The notes beneath the pieces were generated by a model. That model did not search any database. It was given only the letters and a program-made list of their open reading frames with translations, and was not told where the DNA came from. From Prauserella endophytica (GTDB lineage: Bacteria > Actinomycetota > Actinomycetes > Mycobacteriales > Pseudonocardiaceae), in NCBI RefSeq assembly GCF_005146945.1, contig NZ_SWMS01000010.1:1-64000 (forward strand): DNA of 64,000 nt. Reading direction: 5' to 3'. This document shows, piece after piece, positions 1 to 8,135 of the stretch (position 1 is its first letter; every line of letters starts with the position of its first letter). A program made the translations under genes and the position numbers.

Positions 1-50
1 CGGTGGCCTTCCGAGTCAGGAGTGCCGGGATCCCGCCCACACACATCATC

Positions 51-70
51 ACTGTGGCCTTCACTGCGGG
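51..70. repeat. Partial copy of the dispersed AAGGCCACCTT repeat
   Basis: The stretch GTGGCCTTCACTGC directly abuts the stop codon of the DAHP synthase gene. It matches one arm of the palindromes described at 11.45, 33.2, 38.8 and 57.3 kb. A shorter copy (GGTGGCCTT) lies at positions 2-10 in the same orientation, so the full element may be cut off by the window edge. The position just after a stop codon fits a terminator role, but no complete hairpin can be seen here. Confidence 0.45.
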
Positions 71-1162
71 TCAGCGGGCTCGGACGGCGGCGGCGAGGTC
101 GTCGAGGAGGGTCGCCGTCGTGTCCCAGTCGACGCAGGCGTCGGTGATGCTCTGCCCGTAGGCCAGCTCGTCCGCCTTGCCGAGGGTGAGGTCCTGGCGC
201 CCGCCCTCGAGGAAGCTCTCCAGCATCAGCCCGGTGATCCCGCGTTCCCCGGCGCCGATCCGCCCGGCCAGCTCGCTCACCACACGGGCCTGCCGGTGGT
301 GGTCCTTGCCGCTGTTGCCGTGGCTGGCGTCGATGAGCACCCGCTCGGGCAGGCCGGCCTTGCGCAGGCGGGCGAGCGTGCCGGCGACGGTCTCGGCGTC
401 GTGGTTCGGGCCCGCGCTGCTGCCGCGCAGGATCACGTGGCAGTCCGGGTTGCCCGCCGTGGTGAACAGCGCCGCCAGCCCGTCGGAGTTGATGCCGGGG
501 AACACGTGGCTCGCCGCGGCCGCGCGGGTGGCGTCGACGGCGACCTGCACGTCGCCCTCGGTCGAGTTCTTGATCCCCACCGGCATCGACAGCGCGCTGC
601 ACAGCTGGCGGTGCACCTGGCTGGCCGCGGTCCGCGCGCCGATCGAGCCCCAGCTCACGGTGTCGGAGATGAACTGCGGCGTGATCGGGTCGAGGAACTC
701 GCAGCCCACGGGAAGTCCCAGCGCGGAGACGTCGAGCAGCAGCTGCCGGGCCAGGCGCAGGCCCTTGTTCACCGCGAAGCTGCCGTCGAGATCGGGGTCG
801 TTGATGAGGCCCTTCCAGCCCAGCGTGGTCCTCGGCTTCTCGAAGTACACCCGCATCACGATGTGCAGCTGGTCGCGGACCTTCTCGGCGTGCTCGGCCA
901 GCCTGCGGGCGTAGTCGAGCGCGGCGTCGGGGTCGTGCACGGAGCACGGCCCCGCCACGACGAGCAGCCGGTCGTCGCGGCCGTCGAGGATGTCGACGGT
1001 GTCGGCACGGCCCTGCGCGACGGTCTTGGCGACCGCGGCGTCCATCGGGTGCTCCTCGCGCAGCAGGGCGGGCGACAGCAGCGGGCTGACGTGCGTGGTC
1101 CGCTGCGCGTCCAGCTGCTGAAGCGGGTCGGTGGTGTCCGCGGGAGCTGCGGTGAGTGACAT
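71..1162 (-). CDS. 3-deoxy-7-phosphoheptulonate synthase (DAHP synthase), class I
   Basis: Condenses phosphoenolpyruvate and erythrose 4-phosphate, the first step of the shikimate pathway, in the cytosol. The 363-residue protein is close in length to the AroF/AroG/AroH family (about 350). It shows the family blocks VVAGPCSVHD, FEKPRTTLGWKG, GARTAASQVHR, VGIKNSTEGD and LIDASHGNSGKDH, which carry the PEP, metal and sugar-phosphate ligands. A TTG 21 bases further upstream is also open. The ATG at 1162 is preferred because GGAAAGGAAG lies 7-8 bases before it, inside the longer reading. The gene stands alone, with a small inverted repeat upstream. Which aromatic amino acid inhibits it cannot be read with confidence, so no letter is assigned. 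Confidence 0.93.
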   Translation of the reverse strand: MSLTAAPADTTDPLQQLDAQRTTHVSPLLSPALLREEHPMDAAVAKTVAQGRADTVDILDGRDDRLLVVAGPCSVHDPDAALDYARRLAEHAEKVRDQLHIVMRVYFEKPRTTLGWKGLINDPDLDGSFAVNKGLRLARQLLLDVSALGLPVGCEFLDPITPQFISDTVSWGSIGARTAASQVHRQLCSALSMPVGIKNSTEGDVQVAVDATRAAAASHVFPGINSDGLAALFTTAGNPDCHVILRGSSAGPNHDAETVAGTLARLRKAGLPERVLIDASHGNSGKDHHRQARVVSELAGRIGAGERGITGLMLESFLEGGRQDLTLGKADELAYGQSITDACVDWDTTATLLDDLAAAVRAR

Positions 1163-1197
1163 CGGGAGGCTTCCTTTCCGCAAGCCGTCCCGCGTCC

Positions 1198-1221
1198 CGA
1201 GCCGGCTTGGCGTCCGGCTCG
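1198..1221 (-). promoter_or_regulatory. Inverted repeat in the DAHP synthase leader region
   Basis: A perfect 8-bp inverted repeat (CGAGCCGG, 8-base spacer, CCGGCTCG) ends about 35 bases upstream of the chosen start of the DAHP synthase gene. It could be an operator or a leader hairpin. No leader peptide rich in Trp, Phe or Tyr was recognised, so attenuation is not claimed. Confidence 0.3.
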
Positions 1222-1417
1222 AGGTGGTTTCTGATCAGCGCACGGCGTCGCCGACCGACCCACCCGGGGCCGGCCTGCTAAACCAGAAATAGCGCTGCAC
1301 GGCCGTGACTGTAACAGACGACCGACGCACCTGCACCGATCAAGACCCGTGCCGCTAGGCTGGCCGCGCAAAGTGTGACGCAGAACAAACGCAGGACGAA
1401 CGCGGAGGTTTGAACTG

Positions 1418-2443
1418 ATGCGAGTCGGTGTGCTGACCGGCGGCGGGGACTGCCCCGGGCTCAACGCGGTCATCCGTGCGGTCGTGCTCAAGGGCATCGA
1501 CGTGCACGGCTGGGAGTTCGTCGGCTTCCGCAACGGGTGGCGGGGACCGCTCACCGGGGAGGGCAGGCCGCTGGGCCGCGACGACGTCGAGGGCATCCTC
1601 ACCCGGGGCGGCACGATCCTCGGCTCCTCGCGGACCAATCCGTACAAGGAGGAGAACGGCACCGAGCGCATCAAGGCGGTGCTCGCCGAGCAGGGCGTGG
1701 ACGCGCTCGTCGCGATCGGCGGCGAGGACACCCTCGGCGTCGCGAAGCGGCTCACCGACGAGGGCGTCAACGTCGTCGGCGTGCCCAAGACGATCGACAA
1801 CGACCTCGGCGCCACCGACTACACGTTCGGCTTCGACACCGCCGTGCACATCGCGACCGAGGCGATCGATCGCCTGCACACCACCGCCGAGTCGCACCAC
1901 CGCGCGCTCGTCGTCGAGGTCATGGGCCGCCACGCCGGCTGGATCGCCCTGCATTCCGGTCTTGCCGGCGGCGCGAGCGTGATCCTCATGCCGGAGCGGC
2001 CGTTCTCGGTCGACCAGGTCGTGCGGTGGGTGGAGCGCCGGTTCGAGCGCGAGTACGCGCCGATCATCGTCGTCGCCGAGGGCGCGCTGCCCGAGGGCGG
2101 CGCGGAAGTGCTGCAGAGCGGCGAGAAGGACGCCTTCGGGCACGTCCGGCTCGGCGGTGTCGGCACGTGGCTCGCCGAGGAGATCGCCGAGCGCACCGGC
2201 AAGGAGTCGCGCGCCGTCGTGCTCGGGCACGTTCAGCGGGGCGGGACGCCCACGGCGTACGACCGCGTGCTCGCCACGCGCTTCGGCCTGCACGCGGTGG
2301 ACGCCGTCGCCGACGGAGACTTCGGCGTGATGGTGGCCTTGCGTGGCACCGACATCGTGCGCGTCAAGCTCGCCGAGGCGACCGCCGAGCTCAAGACGGT
2401 GCCGCCCGAGCGCTACGCCGAGGCCGAGGTCTTCTTCGGCTGA
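1418..2443 (+). CDS. 6-phosphofructokinase, probably pyrophosphate-dependent
   Basis: Phosphorylates fructose 6-phosphate to the 1,6-bisphosphate. The 341-residue protein begins with the nucleotide/PPi-site GGGDCPGLN (residues 8-16) and has the substrate loop PKTIDNDL and the block VEVMGRHAGWIAL. Two positions that separate donor specificity in this family can be read directly. Residue 104 is Asp (GGEDT, residues 101-105) where ATP enzymes have Gly, and residue 124 is Lys (PKTIDND). Asp104 plus Lys124 is the PPi-type pair, as known for the Amycolatopsis methanolica enzyme; Streptomyces ATP enzymes have Gly104 with Lys124. The donor is inferred from these residues. The pyruvate kinase gene lies 1.5 kb downstream. 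GAGG precedes the ATG. Confidence 0.93.
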   Translation: MRVGVLTGGGDCPGLNAVIRAVVLKGIDVHGWEFVGFRNGWRGPLTGEGRPLGRDDVEGILTRGGTILGSSRTNPYKEENGTERIKAVLAEQGVDALVAIGGEDTLGVAKRLTDEGVNVVGVPKTIDNDLGATDYTFGFDTAVHIATEAIDRLHTTAESHHRALVVEVMGRHAGWIALHSGLAGGASVILMPERPFSVDQVVRWVERRFEREYAPIIVVAEGALPEGGAEVLQSGEKDAFGHVRLGGVGTWLAEEIAERTGKESRAVVLGHVQRGGTPTAYDRVLATRFGLHAVDAVADGDFGVMVALRGTDIVRVKLAEATAELKTVPPERYAEAEVFFG

Positions 2444-2467
2444 GCGGACGCGGACCGCTGACGGGTC

Positions 2468-2887
2468 TCAGTCGCCCGTCAGCGGGTACGGCGGATCGGC
2501 GGCGGCCCTCCGGACGATCTCGGCCAACACCCCGCTGTCCACATCGGACAGTCGCTTGAAACGGATGCAGCTCTTGCCGATCGAGGCCTTGGGCAGCCGG
2601 TCCCGGTAGGACTCCGCGAGGTAGCCGTCACCGGTCACGGCGGTGACGTAGAACGAGATGTAGTTCTTGTTGCTCGCGATGGACACCAGCGCCCAGTCGC
2701 CTTCCCGGCCGGAGGCGTAGCGGTAGTGGTAGGTGCCGTAGCCGGGCATGCCGAACGCCATCGTGGGCACCAGTTCCGGCGCGGCGGCCCGGACGAGCTC
2801 GTGGAGTGCACGCACGTCAGCACGACGCGGCTCGGGCAGCCCGTCGATGTACTCGTCGTGGGTCGCGGCCTTGCGCTTGCCCTCCAT
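2468..2887 (-). CDS. DUF1801 family protein
   Basis: A 139-residue single-domain protein of the DUF1801 (YdhG-like) fold. Typical family stretches are the N-terminal helix EYIDGLPEPRRADVRALHELV, the GMPGYGTY loop (about residues 46-52), the strand WALVSIASNKNYISFYV and the basic C-terminal segment IGKSCIRFKRLSDVD. Members are small soluble proteins of unknown biochemical role. The gene converges on the phosphofructokinase gene with a 24-base gap and is divergent from the broken TetR gene. Confidence 0.8.
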   Translation of the reverse strand: MEGKRKAATHDEYIDGLPEPRRADVRALHELVRAAAPELVPTMAFGMPGYGTYHYRYASGREGDWALVSIASNKNYISFYVTAVTGDGYLAESYRDRLPKASIGKSCIRFKRLSDVDSGVLAEIVRRAAADPPYPLTGD

Positions 2888-2918
2888 CGCGTCACTGTAG
2901 CCCGGCCACGATCGCCCG

Positions 2919-3174
2919 ATGCCACACCGAACCCGCGAGGCGCTCGTCGACGCCGCCGCCCGGCTGCTCGACGAGGGTGGCGCGAGGTCGGCCGGGAACG
3001 TCCCGCGCGGCGACGCGCCACTATGCCGGCTGGGCCCGCGCGCACCCGGAGCGGTTCAAGCTCGTCTTCGGCCGCCGGCACGGCGACGACCTCCCCGAGC
3101 TGGGTGCCGCTGCGTAGACCGCGCAGGCACGGCTGGTCGACGACCTGTTCGAGCACCTCAGAAGCCGAGTTCTA
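2919..3174 (+). pseudogene. Remnant of a TetR-family regulator
   Basis: An ATG at 2919 opens a typical TetR N-terminus (PHRTREALVDAAARLLDEGGARS), but the DNA-binding helices that should follow are absent. A second frame then carries a TetR-like core stretch, HYAGWARAHPERFKLVFGRR (near 3018-3080). After a stop at 3115 that same frame continues with AQARLVDDLFEHLRSR. An internal deletion with a frame change plus one nonsense codon best explains this. The remnant ends immediately before the next gene. No function is expected. Confidence 0.7.
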
Positions 3175-3185
3175 GGGTTGACCCC

Positions 3186-3851
3186 ATGCGGTTCGGGGGT
3201 TTCGGCGAGTACGCCATCGACTTCTACGACGGCCTGGTGGTCGACAACTCCAAGACGTACTGGGACGCGAACCTGGAGACGTACAAGGCCGACGTGCGCG
3301 CCCCGATGGAGGCGCTGCTCGCCGAGCTGGCGCCCGAGTTCGGCGCCGGGTTCGGCGAGGGCAAGGTGTTCCGGCCCTACCGCGACGTCCGGTTCGCCAA
3401 GGACAAGAGCCCGTACAAGACCCACTGCGGCGCGGTGATCGAGCAGGGCCGGGGCGGCGGGGCCTACTACGTCGAGGTGGGACCCGACGGGCTGCGGGTC
3501 GGCGGCGGCTGTTTCCACCTCGCCCCCGACCAGCTCGCCCGGTTCCGGCAGGCCGTCGACACCGAGATCCACGGAGCGGCGCTGGCCACGATCCTCGGGA
3601 AGCTGCGCAGGGCGGGCTGGGAGATCGCGGGCGACCGCATGAAGACCAAGCCGAGAGGGTTCGACGCCGACCATCCCCGCCTCGACCTGCTGCGGCACCG
3701 CTCGCTCTACGCCGTGCGCGTCTGGGACCCGGACGACACGCTGCACCAGCGGGAATGCCTCGATCGCGTACGAAAGGCGTGGCGGCAGCTTCGGCCGTTC
3801 AACGAGTGGGCGAGGGACCGCGTGGGGGCCAGCGAGCTGCCCCGGCGGTGA
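3186..3851 (+). CDS. DUF2461 family protein
   Basis: A 221-residue soluble protein of the DUF2461 (TIGR02453) family, whose function is unknown. Recognisable family stretches are FYDGLVVDNSKTYW near the N-terminus, KVFRPYRDVRFAKDKSPYKTH (about residues 60-80), GAYYVEVGPDGLRVGGG and the C-terminal LRHRSLYAVRVW. The ATG at 3186 follows GGGTTGACC and gives the usual family length. A longer reading runs back through the TetR remnant, but only because that frame happens to be open. The pyruvate kinase gene follows after 66 bases. Confidence 0.82.
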   Translation: MRFGGFGEYAIDFYDGLVVDNSKTYWDANLETYKADVRAPMEALLAELAPEFGAGFGEGKVFRPYRDVRFAKDKSPYKTHCGAVIEQGRGGGAYYVEVGPDGLRVGGGCFHLAPDQLARFRQAVDTEIHGAALATILGKLRRAGWEIAGDRMKTKPRGFDADHPRLDLLRHRSLYAVRVWDPDDTLHQRECLDRVRKAWRQLRPFNEWARDRVGASELPRR

Positions 3852-3917
3852 ACCGTTCCTTAACGATCACGGGATCGGTAAAGACGTACGGGCGGCGAGG
3901 GACTAGGCTTTCCGGGT

Positions 3918-5342
3918 GTGAGCCGACGAGCGAAGATCGTATGTACCCTCGGCCCGGCGACGGCGACGGCGGAGAAGGTCCGTGCGCTCGTCGAGGCGGG
4001 CATGGATGTCGCACGGATGAACTTCAGCCATGGCAGCCATGGCGACCACAAGGAGGTCTACGACCTCATCCGTGCCGCGGCGGCCGACACCGGCCGCGCC
4101 GTGGGCATCCTCGCCGACCTGCAGGGCCCCAAGATCCGGCTCGGCACTTTCGCGGGCGGTCCGGTCGAGTGGCGCACCGGCGACAAGGTCCGCATCACCG
4201 TCGAGGACGTGGCTGGGACCCACGAACGCGTGTCCACGACCTACAAGGGCCTCGCCAAGGACGCCAGGCCGGGTGACCGGCTGCTGGTCGATGACGGCAA
4301 GGTCGGGCTGGTCGTCGAGTCCGTCGACGGCCCTGACGTGATCTGCGAGGTCACCGAGGGCGGCCAGGTCAGCAACAACAAGGGCGTGTCCCTGCCCGGC
4401 ATGGACGTGTCGGTGCCCGCGCTGTCCGACAAGGACCTCGAGGACCTCGAGTTCGCGCTCCAGCTCGGCGTCGACTTCGTCGCGCTGTCGTTCGTGCGCT
4501 CGCCCGCCGACATCGACCTCGTGCACCAGGTGATGGACCGCGTCGGCAAGGGCCGGGTCCCGGTGATCGCCAAGCTGGAGAAGCCCGAGGCCGTCTACAA
4601 CCTCGAGGCGATCGTGCTCGCGTTCGACGGGCTGATGGTCGCGCGTGGCGACCTCGGCGTCGAGCTGCCGCTCGAGCAGGTGCCGCTGGTGCAGAAGCGC
4701 GCGATCCAGATCGCCCGCGAGAACGCCAAGCCGGTGATCGTCGCGACGCAGATGCTGGACTCGATGATCAACAACTCGCGCCCGACGCGTGCGGAGGCGT
4801 CCGACGTCGCCAACGCGGTGCTCGACGGCGCCGACGCGGTGATGCTCTCCGGCGAGACCAGCGTGGGCCGCTACCCGATCGAGACGGTCGAGACGATGAG
4901 CCGCATCGTCGAGGCCGTTGAGGCCGACCTGCCCTCCGTGCCGCCGCTGAGCCACGTGCCGAGGACCAAGCGAGGGGTGATCTCGTACGCCGCCCGCGAC
5001 ATCGGCGAGCGGCTCAACGCCAAGGCGCTGGTCGCGTTCACGCAGTCCGGCGACACCGTGCGCAGGCTCGCGCGGCTGCACACGCGGCTGCCGCTGCTGG
5101 CGTTCACGCCGCTGGAGAGCGTGCGCAGCCAGCTGGCGATGACGTGGGGCACCACGGCGCGGATCGTGCCGCACGCCGACTCGACGGACCGGATGATCCA
5201 GCAGGTCGACCACGCGATGCTCGAGACCGGCAGGTATCAGACGGGCGACCTCGTGGTGATCGTCGCGGGCTCGCCGCCCGGCACGGTCGGCTCGACCAAC
5301 CTGATCCGTGTGCACCGTCTCGGTGAGGACGACCACGCCTGA
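3918..5342 (+). CDS. pyk: Pyruvate kinase
   Basis: Converts phosphoenolpyruvate and ADP to pyruvate and ATP in glycolysis. The 474-residue protein starts with GTG (SRRAKIVCTLGPAT) and has family landmarks in order. These are NFSHGSHGDH near residue 35, the active-site lysine block VPVIAKLEKPEA near 215, MVARGDLGVELP near 238 and the metal/PEP helix MLDSMINNSRPTRAEASDVANAV near 280-300. The C-terminal regulatory domain ends with VVIVAGSPPGTVGSTNLIRVHR. Length and motifs are normal for actinobacterial enzymes. It stands on the same strand as the PPi-type phosphofructokinase. Confidence 0.97.
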   Translation: MSRRAKIVCTLGPATATAEKVRALVEAGMDVARMNFSHGSHGDHKEVYDLIRAAAADTGRAVGILADLQGPKIRLGTFAGGPVEWRTGDKVRITVEDVAGTHERVSTTYKGLAKDARPGDRLLVDDGKVGLVVESVDGPDVICEVTEGGQVSNNKGVSLPGMDVSVPALSDKDLEDLEFALQLGVDFVALSFVRSPADIDLVHQVMDRVGKGRVPVIAKLEKPEAVYNLEAIVLAFDGLMVARGDLGVELPLEQVPLVQKRAIQIARENAKPVIVATQMLDSMINNSRPTRAEASDVANAVLDGADAVMLSGETSVGRYPIETVETMSRIVEAVEADLPSVPPLSHVPRTKRGVISYAARDIGERLNAKALVAFTQSGDTVRRLARLHTRLPLLAFTPLESVRSQLAMTWGTTARIVPHADSTDRMIQQVDHAMLETGRYQTGDLVVIVAGSPPGTVGSTNLIRVHRLGEDDHA

Positions 5343-5379
5343 GGGGCGAGGTCGTCGCGGAGCGTGTTGAATTCCGGGC

Positions 5380-6285
5380 ATGACTGAGCTGGCGAGGGCG
5401 GCCGCGTCGGGGCTGGACGGCGACGCGGGCCAAGGCGGGCAGGTGGTGCTCGACCGGCTGGTGGGCCTGCTGGACCTGGAGAAGATCGAGGAGAACATCT
5501 TCCGCGGCGTGAGCCCGCCCCACTCGCCGACGCGCGTGTTCGGCGGGCAGGTCGCGGGCCAGGCGCTGGTCGCCGCGGGGCGGACGGTGCCGGAGGAGCG
5601 CAAGGTGCACTCGCTGCACGCGTACTTCATCCGGCCCGGCGATCCGAAGGTGCCGATCGTCTACGAGGTCGACCGCATCCGTGACGGTCGGTCGTTCACC
5701 ACGCGCCGCGTGGTGGCTGTCCAGCACGGCAAGGCGATCTTCGCGCTGTCGGCATCCTTCCAGCTCGAGGAGGAGGGCGTCGAGCACGGCGAGGAGATGC
5801 CCGACGTGCCGGATCCCGAGTCGCTGCCGACGCTGACGGAACGAACCCGGGACTACGCGGGCAGGCTCGGACTGCGTGCGCAGCCGAGGCCCATCGACCT
5901 CCGCTACGTCAACGACCCGCCGTGGGTCACCAGGGAGAGCGGCGACCGGCCCGCGCGTAACCAGGTGTGGATGCGAGCCGACGGCACGCTGCCCGACAAC
6001 CAGCTGCTGCACGTGTGCGTGCTGACCTACGCCTCCGACATGACGCTGCTGGACTCCGTGCTGGCCAGCCACGGCGTGTACTGGGATCTGGACCGGGTGC
6101 TCGGCGCGAGCCTCGATCACGCGCTGTGGTTCCACCGGCCGTTCCGGGCCGACGAGTGGTTCCTCTACGACAGCGCCTCGCCGGCCGCGTCCGGTGCCCG
6201 GGGCCTGGCCACCGGCCGGTTCTTCTCCCGCGACGGCAGGCACCTCGCCACCGTGGTCCAGGAAGGCCTCATCCGGATCCTCTGA
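5380..6285 (+). CDS. tesB: Acyl-CoA thioesterase II (TesB type)
   Basis: Hydrolyses acyl-CoA to free acid and CoA. The 301-residue protein is a double hot-dog thioesterase. It has the family stretches RVFGGQVAGQALVAA (about residues 48-62), HSLHAYFIRPGD (about 74-85), GRSFTTRRVVAVQHG, and in the second domain LDHALWFHRPFRADEWFLYDS with GRFFSRDGRHLATVVQEG at the C-terminus. It follows pyruvate kinase by 37 bases on the same strand and may be cotranscribed. The first 20 residues are a poorly conserved extension; start ATG at 5380. Confidence 0.93.
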   Translation: MTELARAAASGLDGDAGQGGQVVLDRLVGLLDLEKIEENIFRGVSPPHSPTRVFGGQVAGQALVAAGRTVPEERKVHSLHAYFIRPGDPKVPIVYEVDRIRDGRSFTTRRVVAVQHGKAIFALSASFQLEEEGVEHGEEMPDVPDPESLPTLTERTRDYAGRLGLRAQPRPIDLRYVNDPPWVTRESGDRPARNQVWMRADGTLPDNQLLHVCVLTYASDMTLLDSVLASHGVYWDLDRVLGASLDHALWFHRPFRADEWFLYDSASPAASGARGLATGRFFSRDGRHLATVVQEGLIRIL

Positions 6286-6321
6286 GGTCCCGGTGGCCGC
6301 GGTGGCCGGATCCCCGGCCGG

Positions 6322-6678
6322 TCAGCTCGCGGCGTCCAGTGCGGCGCGTCCGCGCCGGTGGTGGCGGGCGGGGTCCGGTGCCTTGCTCGTCGCCTCTTCG
6401 ATGTCGGGGCCGAGTGCGAGGTGGGCGGCGAGGTAGGCGCGGCACGGCAGGGTGCCGCGGCGGCGGGTGAAGAACCGGGGCCGCCTGCCGTGGCAGACCG
6501 CGCAGTGGCCGGTGGCGTCGGGGCGGTGTTCGGAGAGCACGGACCGTAGGGCCGCGATGAGCAGGGCGTTCTGCTGCCGGCACGATCCGGTGCCCGTGGT
6601 CACGGAACGGGTGATGTCGTCGAGCTTGCGGTGCACGCTCGCCTGCAGCGGGTTGACGATGGGGTCGCGCCCGGGCAC
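6322..6678 (-). CDS. Hypothetical protein with a CxxC-type motif
   Basis: A 118-residue basic protein of unknown function. It starts at a GTG preceded by AGGAG. A short CAVCHGRRPRFFTRRRGTLPCRA segment (about residues 58-80) places three cysteines in a basic context and could bind a metal ion. The C-terminus is rich in Arg and His. It is divergent from the HTH/DUF397 regulator pair, with a 190-base intergenic region between them. Proteins with this arrangement sit beside such regulators in other actinomycetes, but no role is known to me. Confidence 0.6.
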   Translation of the reverse strand: MPGRDPIVNPLQASVHRKLDDITRSVTTGTGSCRQQNALLIAALRSVLSEHRPDATGHCAVCHGRRPRFFTRRRGTLPCRAYLAAHLALGPDIEEATSKAPDPARHHRRGRAALDAAS

Positions 6679-6745
6679 GTGGGTCTCCTGTGTTTCATTG
6701 CATGGAACACTCTAACCACCAACGGCAAGAGCATACCGGGTAGTC

Positions 6746-6758
6746 CTGCAATTTGCAG
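6746..6758. promoter_or_regulatory. Palindrome CTGCAA-T-TTGCAG, candidate operator
   Basis: A perfect 6-bp inverted repeat with a one-base centre lies midway between the divergent hypothetical gene and the HTH regulator gene. It is the clearest dyad in that 190-base region and may be the binding site of the adjacent XRE-type regulator. That link is an inference from position only. Confidence 0.35.
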
Positions 6759-6868
6759 TCCATCGATCGGGCAGTGTTTCCGGCCCTGGCCGTGGTCAAT
6801 GCGTCACCCGGTACGGAAGCTGCTGGTTAGATGTCGATCGGGGGACCGAGTGGACCGGAGGTGAAGCC

Positions 6869-7720
6869 ATGACCCGAGGGCAGGGCCCGACCGTTCGCAG
6901 GCGCAGGCTGGCGAGCGAGCTACGGCGGCTCCGGGAGGCGGCCGACCTGACGATCGACGAGGTGGGCGAGAAGCTCGAGTGCTCGGCCTCGAAGGTGAGC
7001 CGGATCGAGACGGGCCACGTCGGGGTCACGCCGCGCGACGCGCGCGACATGCTCGAGCTGTACGGCGTGCGCGGCGACGAGCAGGAGGCGCTGGTCCAGC
7101 TCGCCAGGGAGGCCCGCAAACGTGGCTGGTGGCACGCCTACAACGAGGTGTTCACCGGTACCTTCGTCGGACTCGAGGCCGATGCCAGCTCGCTGCGCGC
7201 CTTTCAGGCGTTGCTCGTCCCCGGCCTGCTGCAGACCCGGCGCTACGCGCACGCGGTGATCAGGGCGATGCGCCCGGACGCCGAGGACACCGAGATCGGT
7301 CGAAGGGTCGCCGCGAGGATGGAGCGGCAGCAGCTGCTGCGGGATCCGCACCCGCCCGAGTACTGGGCCGTGATCGACGAAGCGGTGCTGCACCGGGAGG
7401 TCGGCGGCACCGAGGTGATGGCGGAGCAACTGGCCCGGCTCCTCGAGGTCGCGCAGCTGCCACATGTCACCATTCAGGTGGTTCCTTTCAACGCCGGTGC
7501 CCACCCCGGAATGGAGGGTCCCTTTCTCATTCTCGGCTTTCCTGAGCAGGCCGATCACGACGTCGTGTACGTCGACAGCACCAGCACGGGGCTCTATCTC
7601 GAACTCGAGGCCGACGTGCGCCGTTATGCACTCATGTTCGATCATTTGCGAGCCGCCGCGCTCAAGCCGGACGACTCGATCCAGGTGATCGTGGACGCCG
7701 GACGGCGGTACGACACCTGA
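6869..7720 (+). CDS. Helix-turn-helix regulator with DUF5753 (Scr1-like)
   Basis: A 283-residue DNA-binding protein. An XRE helix-turn-helix is at the N-terminus (ELRRLREAADLTIDEVGEKLECSASKVSRIETG, about residues 13-46). The DUF5753 ligand/partner domain follows (LRAFQALLVPGLLQTRRYAHAV, VIDEAVLHREVGG, VVPFNAGAHPGMEGPFLIL). This architecture is abundant in filamentous actinomycetes and is usually followed by a small DUF397 protein, as here 33 bases downstream. Such pairs have been likened to toxin-antitoxin-type regulators (Scr1/Scr2). The target genes are not known. Confidence 0.9.
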   Translation: MTRGQGPTVRRRRLASELRRLREAADLTIDEVGEKLECSASKVSRIETGHVGVTPRDARDMLELYGVRGDEQEALVQLAREARKRGWWHAYNEVFTGTFVGLEADASSLRAFQALLVPGLLQTRRYAHAVIRAMRPDAEDTEIGRRVAARMERQQLLRDPHPPEYWAVIDEAVLHREVGGTEVMAEQLARLLEVAQLPHVTIQVVPFNAGAHPGMEGPFLILGFPEQADHDVVYVDSTSTGLYLELEADVRRYALMFDHLRAAALKPDDSIQVIVDAGRRYDT

Positions 7721-7753
7721 GAGAGAAGCCTTCACGAGCTAAGGAGTGGGGAA

Positions 7754-7963
7754 ATGGGGACCAAGGTCGACATTCCCGGTCTGGAATGGCGGAAGAGCAC
7801 GCACAGCGGTGGCGGCAACGACTGCGTCGAGGTCGCCTTCACACCCGACGGCGCGGCACTGCGCGACTCGAAGAACCCCGCCGCTGGGCTGCTGACGCTG
7901 CCCTCCGCAGGCTGGGACGCCCTGCTCAGCGCCGTGCGCTCCGGTGAGCTGAACCTGCGCTGA
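7754..7963 (+). CDS. DUF397 domain protein, partner of the HTH regulator
   Basis: A 69-residue protein that is almost entirely one DUF397 domain. The diagnostic pieces are WRKSTHSGGGNDCVEVAF (about residues 11-28), LRDSKNP and a C-terminal WDALLSAVRSGEL helix. AAGGAGTGGGG precedes the ATG. It is cotranscribed with the preceding regulator and followed by a strong hairpin. Known pairs act together as regulator and small partner; the biochemical role of DUF397 here is not shown. Confidence 0.9.
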   Translation: MGTKVDIPGLEWRKSTHSGGGNDCVEVAFTPDGAALRDSKNPAAGLLTLPSAGWDALLSAVRSGELNLR

Positions 7964-7986
7964 CCACAGTCTTCCGCCGTCCTCCG

Positions 7987-8031
7987 ACCCCTTACCCCGG
8001 CTCCCGCGTCTCGCGGGCGGGGGTAAGGGGT
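7987..8031 (+). terminator. Strong hairpin after the HTH/DUF397 operon
   Basis: A perfect 12-bp stem (ACCCCTTACCCC at 7987-7998 with GGGGTAAGGGGT at 8020-8031) encloses a smaller CCCGCG/CGCGGG hairpin. It lies 24 bases past the DUF397 stop codon. No U-tract follows, which is common for actinobacterial terminators. Confidence 0.75.
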
Positions 8032-8135
8032 CGCTGAGTCTCCGGGCCGCCCTTCCGACGTGAACGCCTGATGCCGCTGCGTCCGCCTCAGGACGAACCT
8101 CGTCCTCACCACAGAGGAACGAGGAGTTGAGAGGG

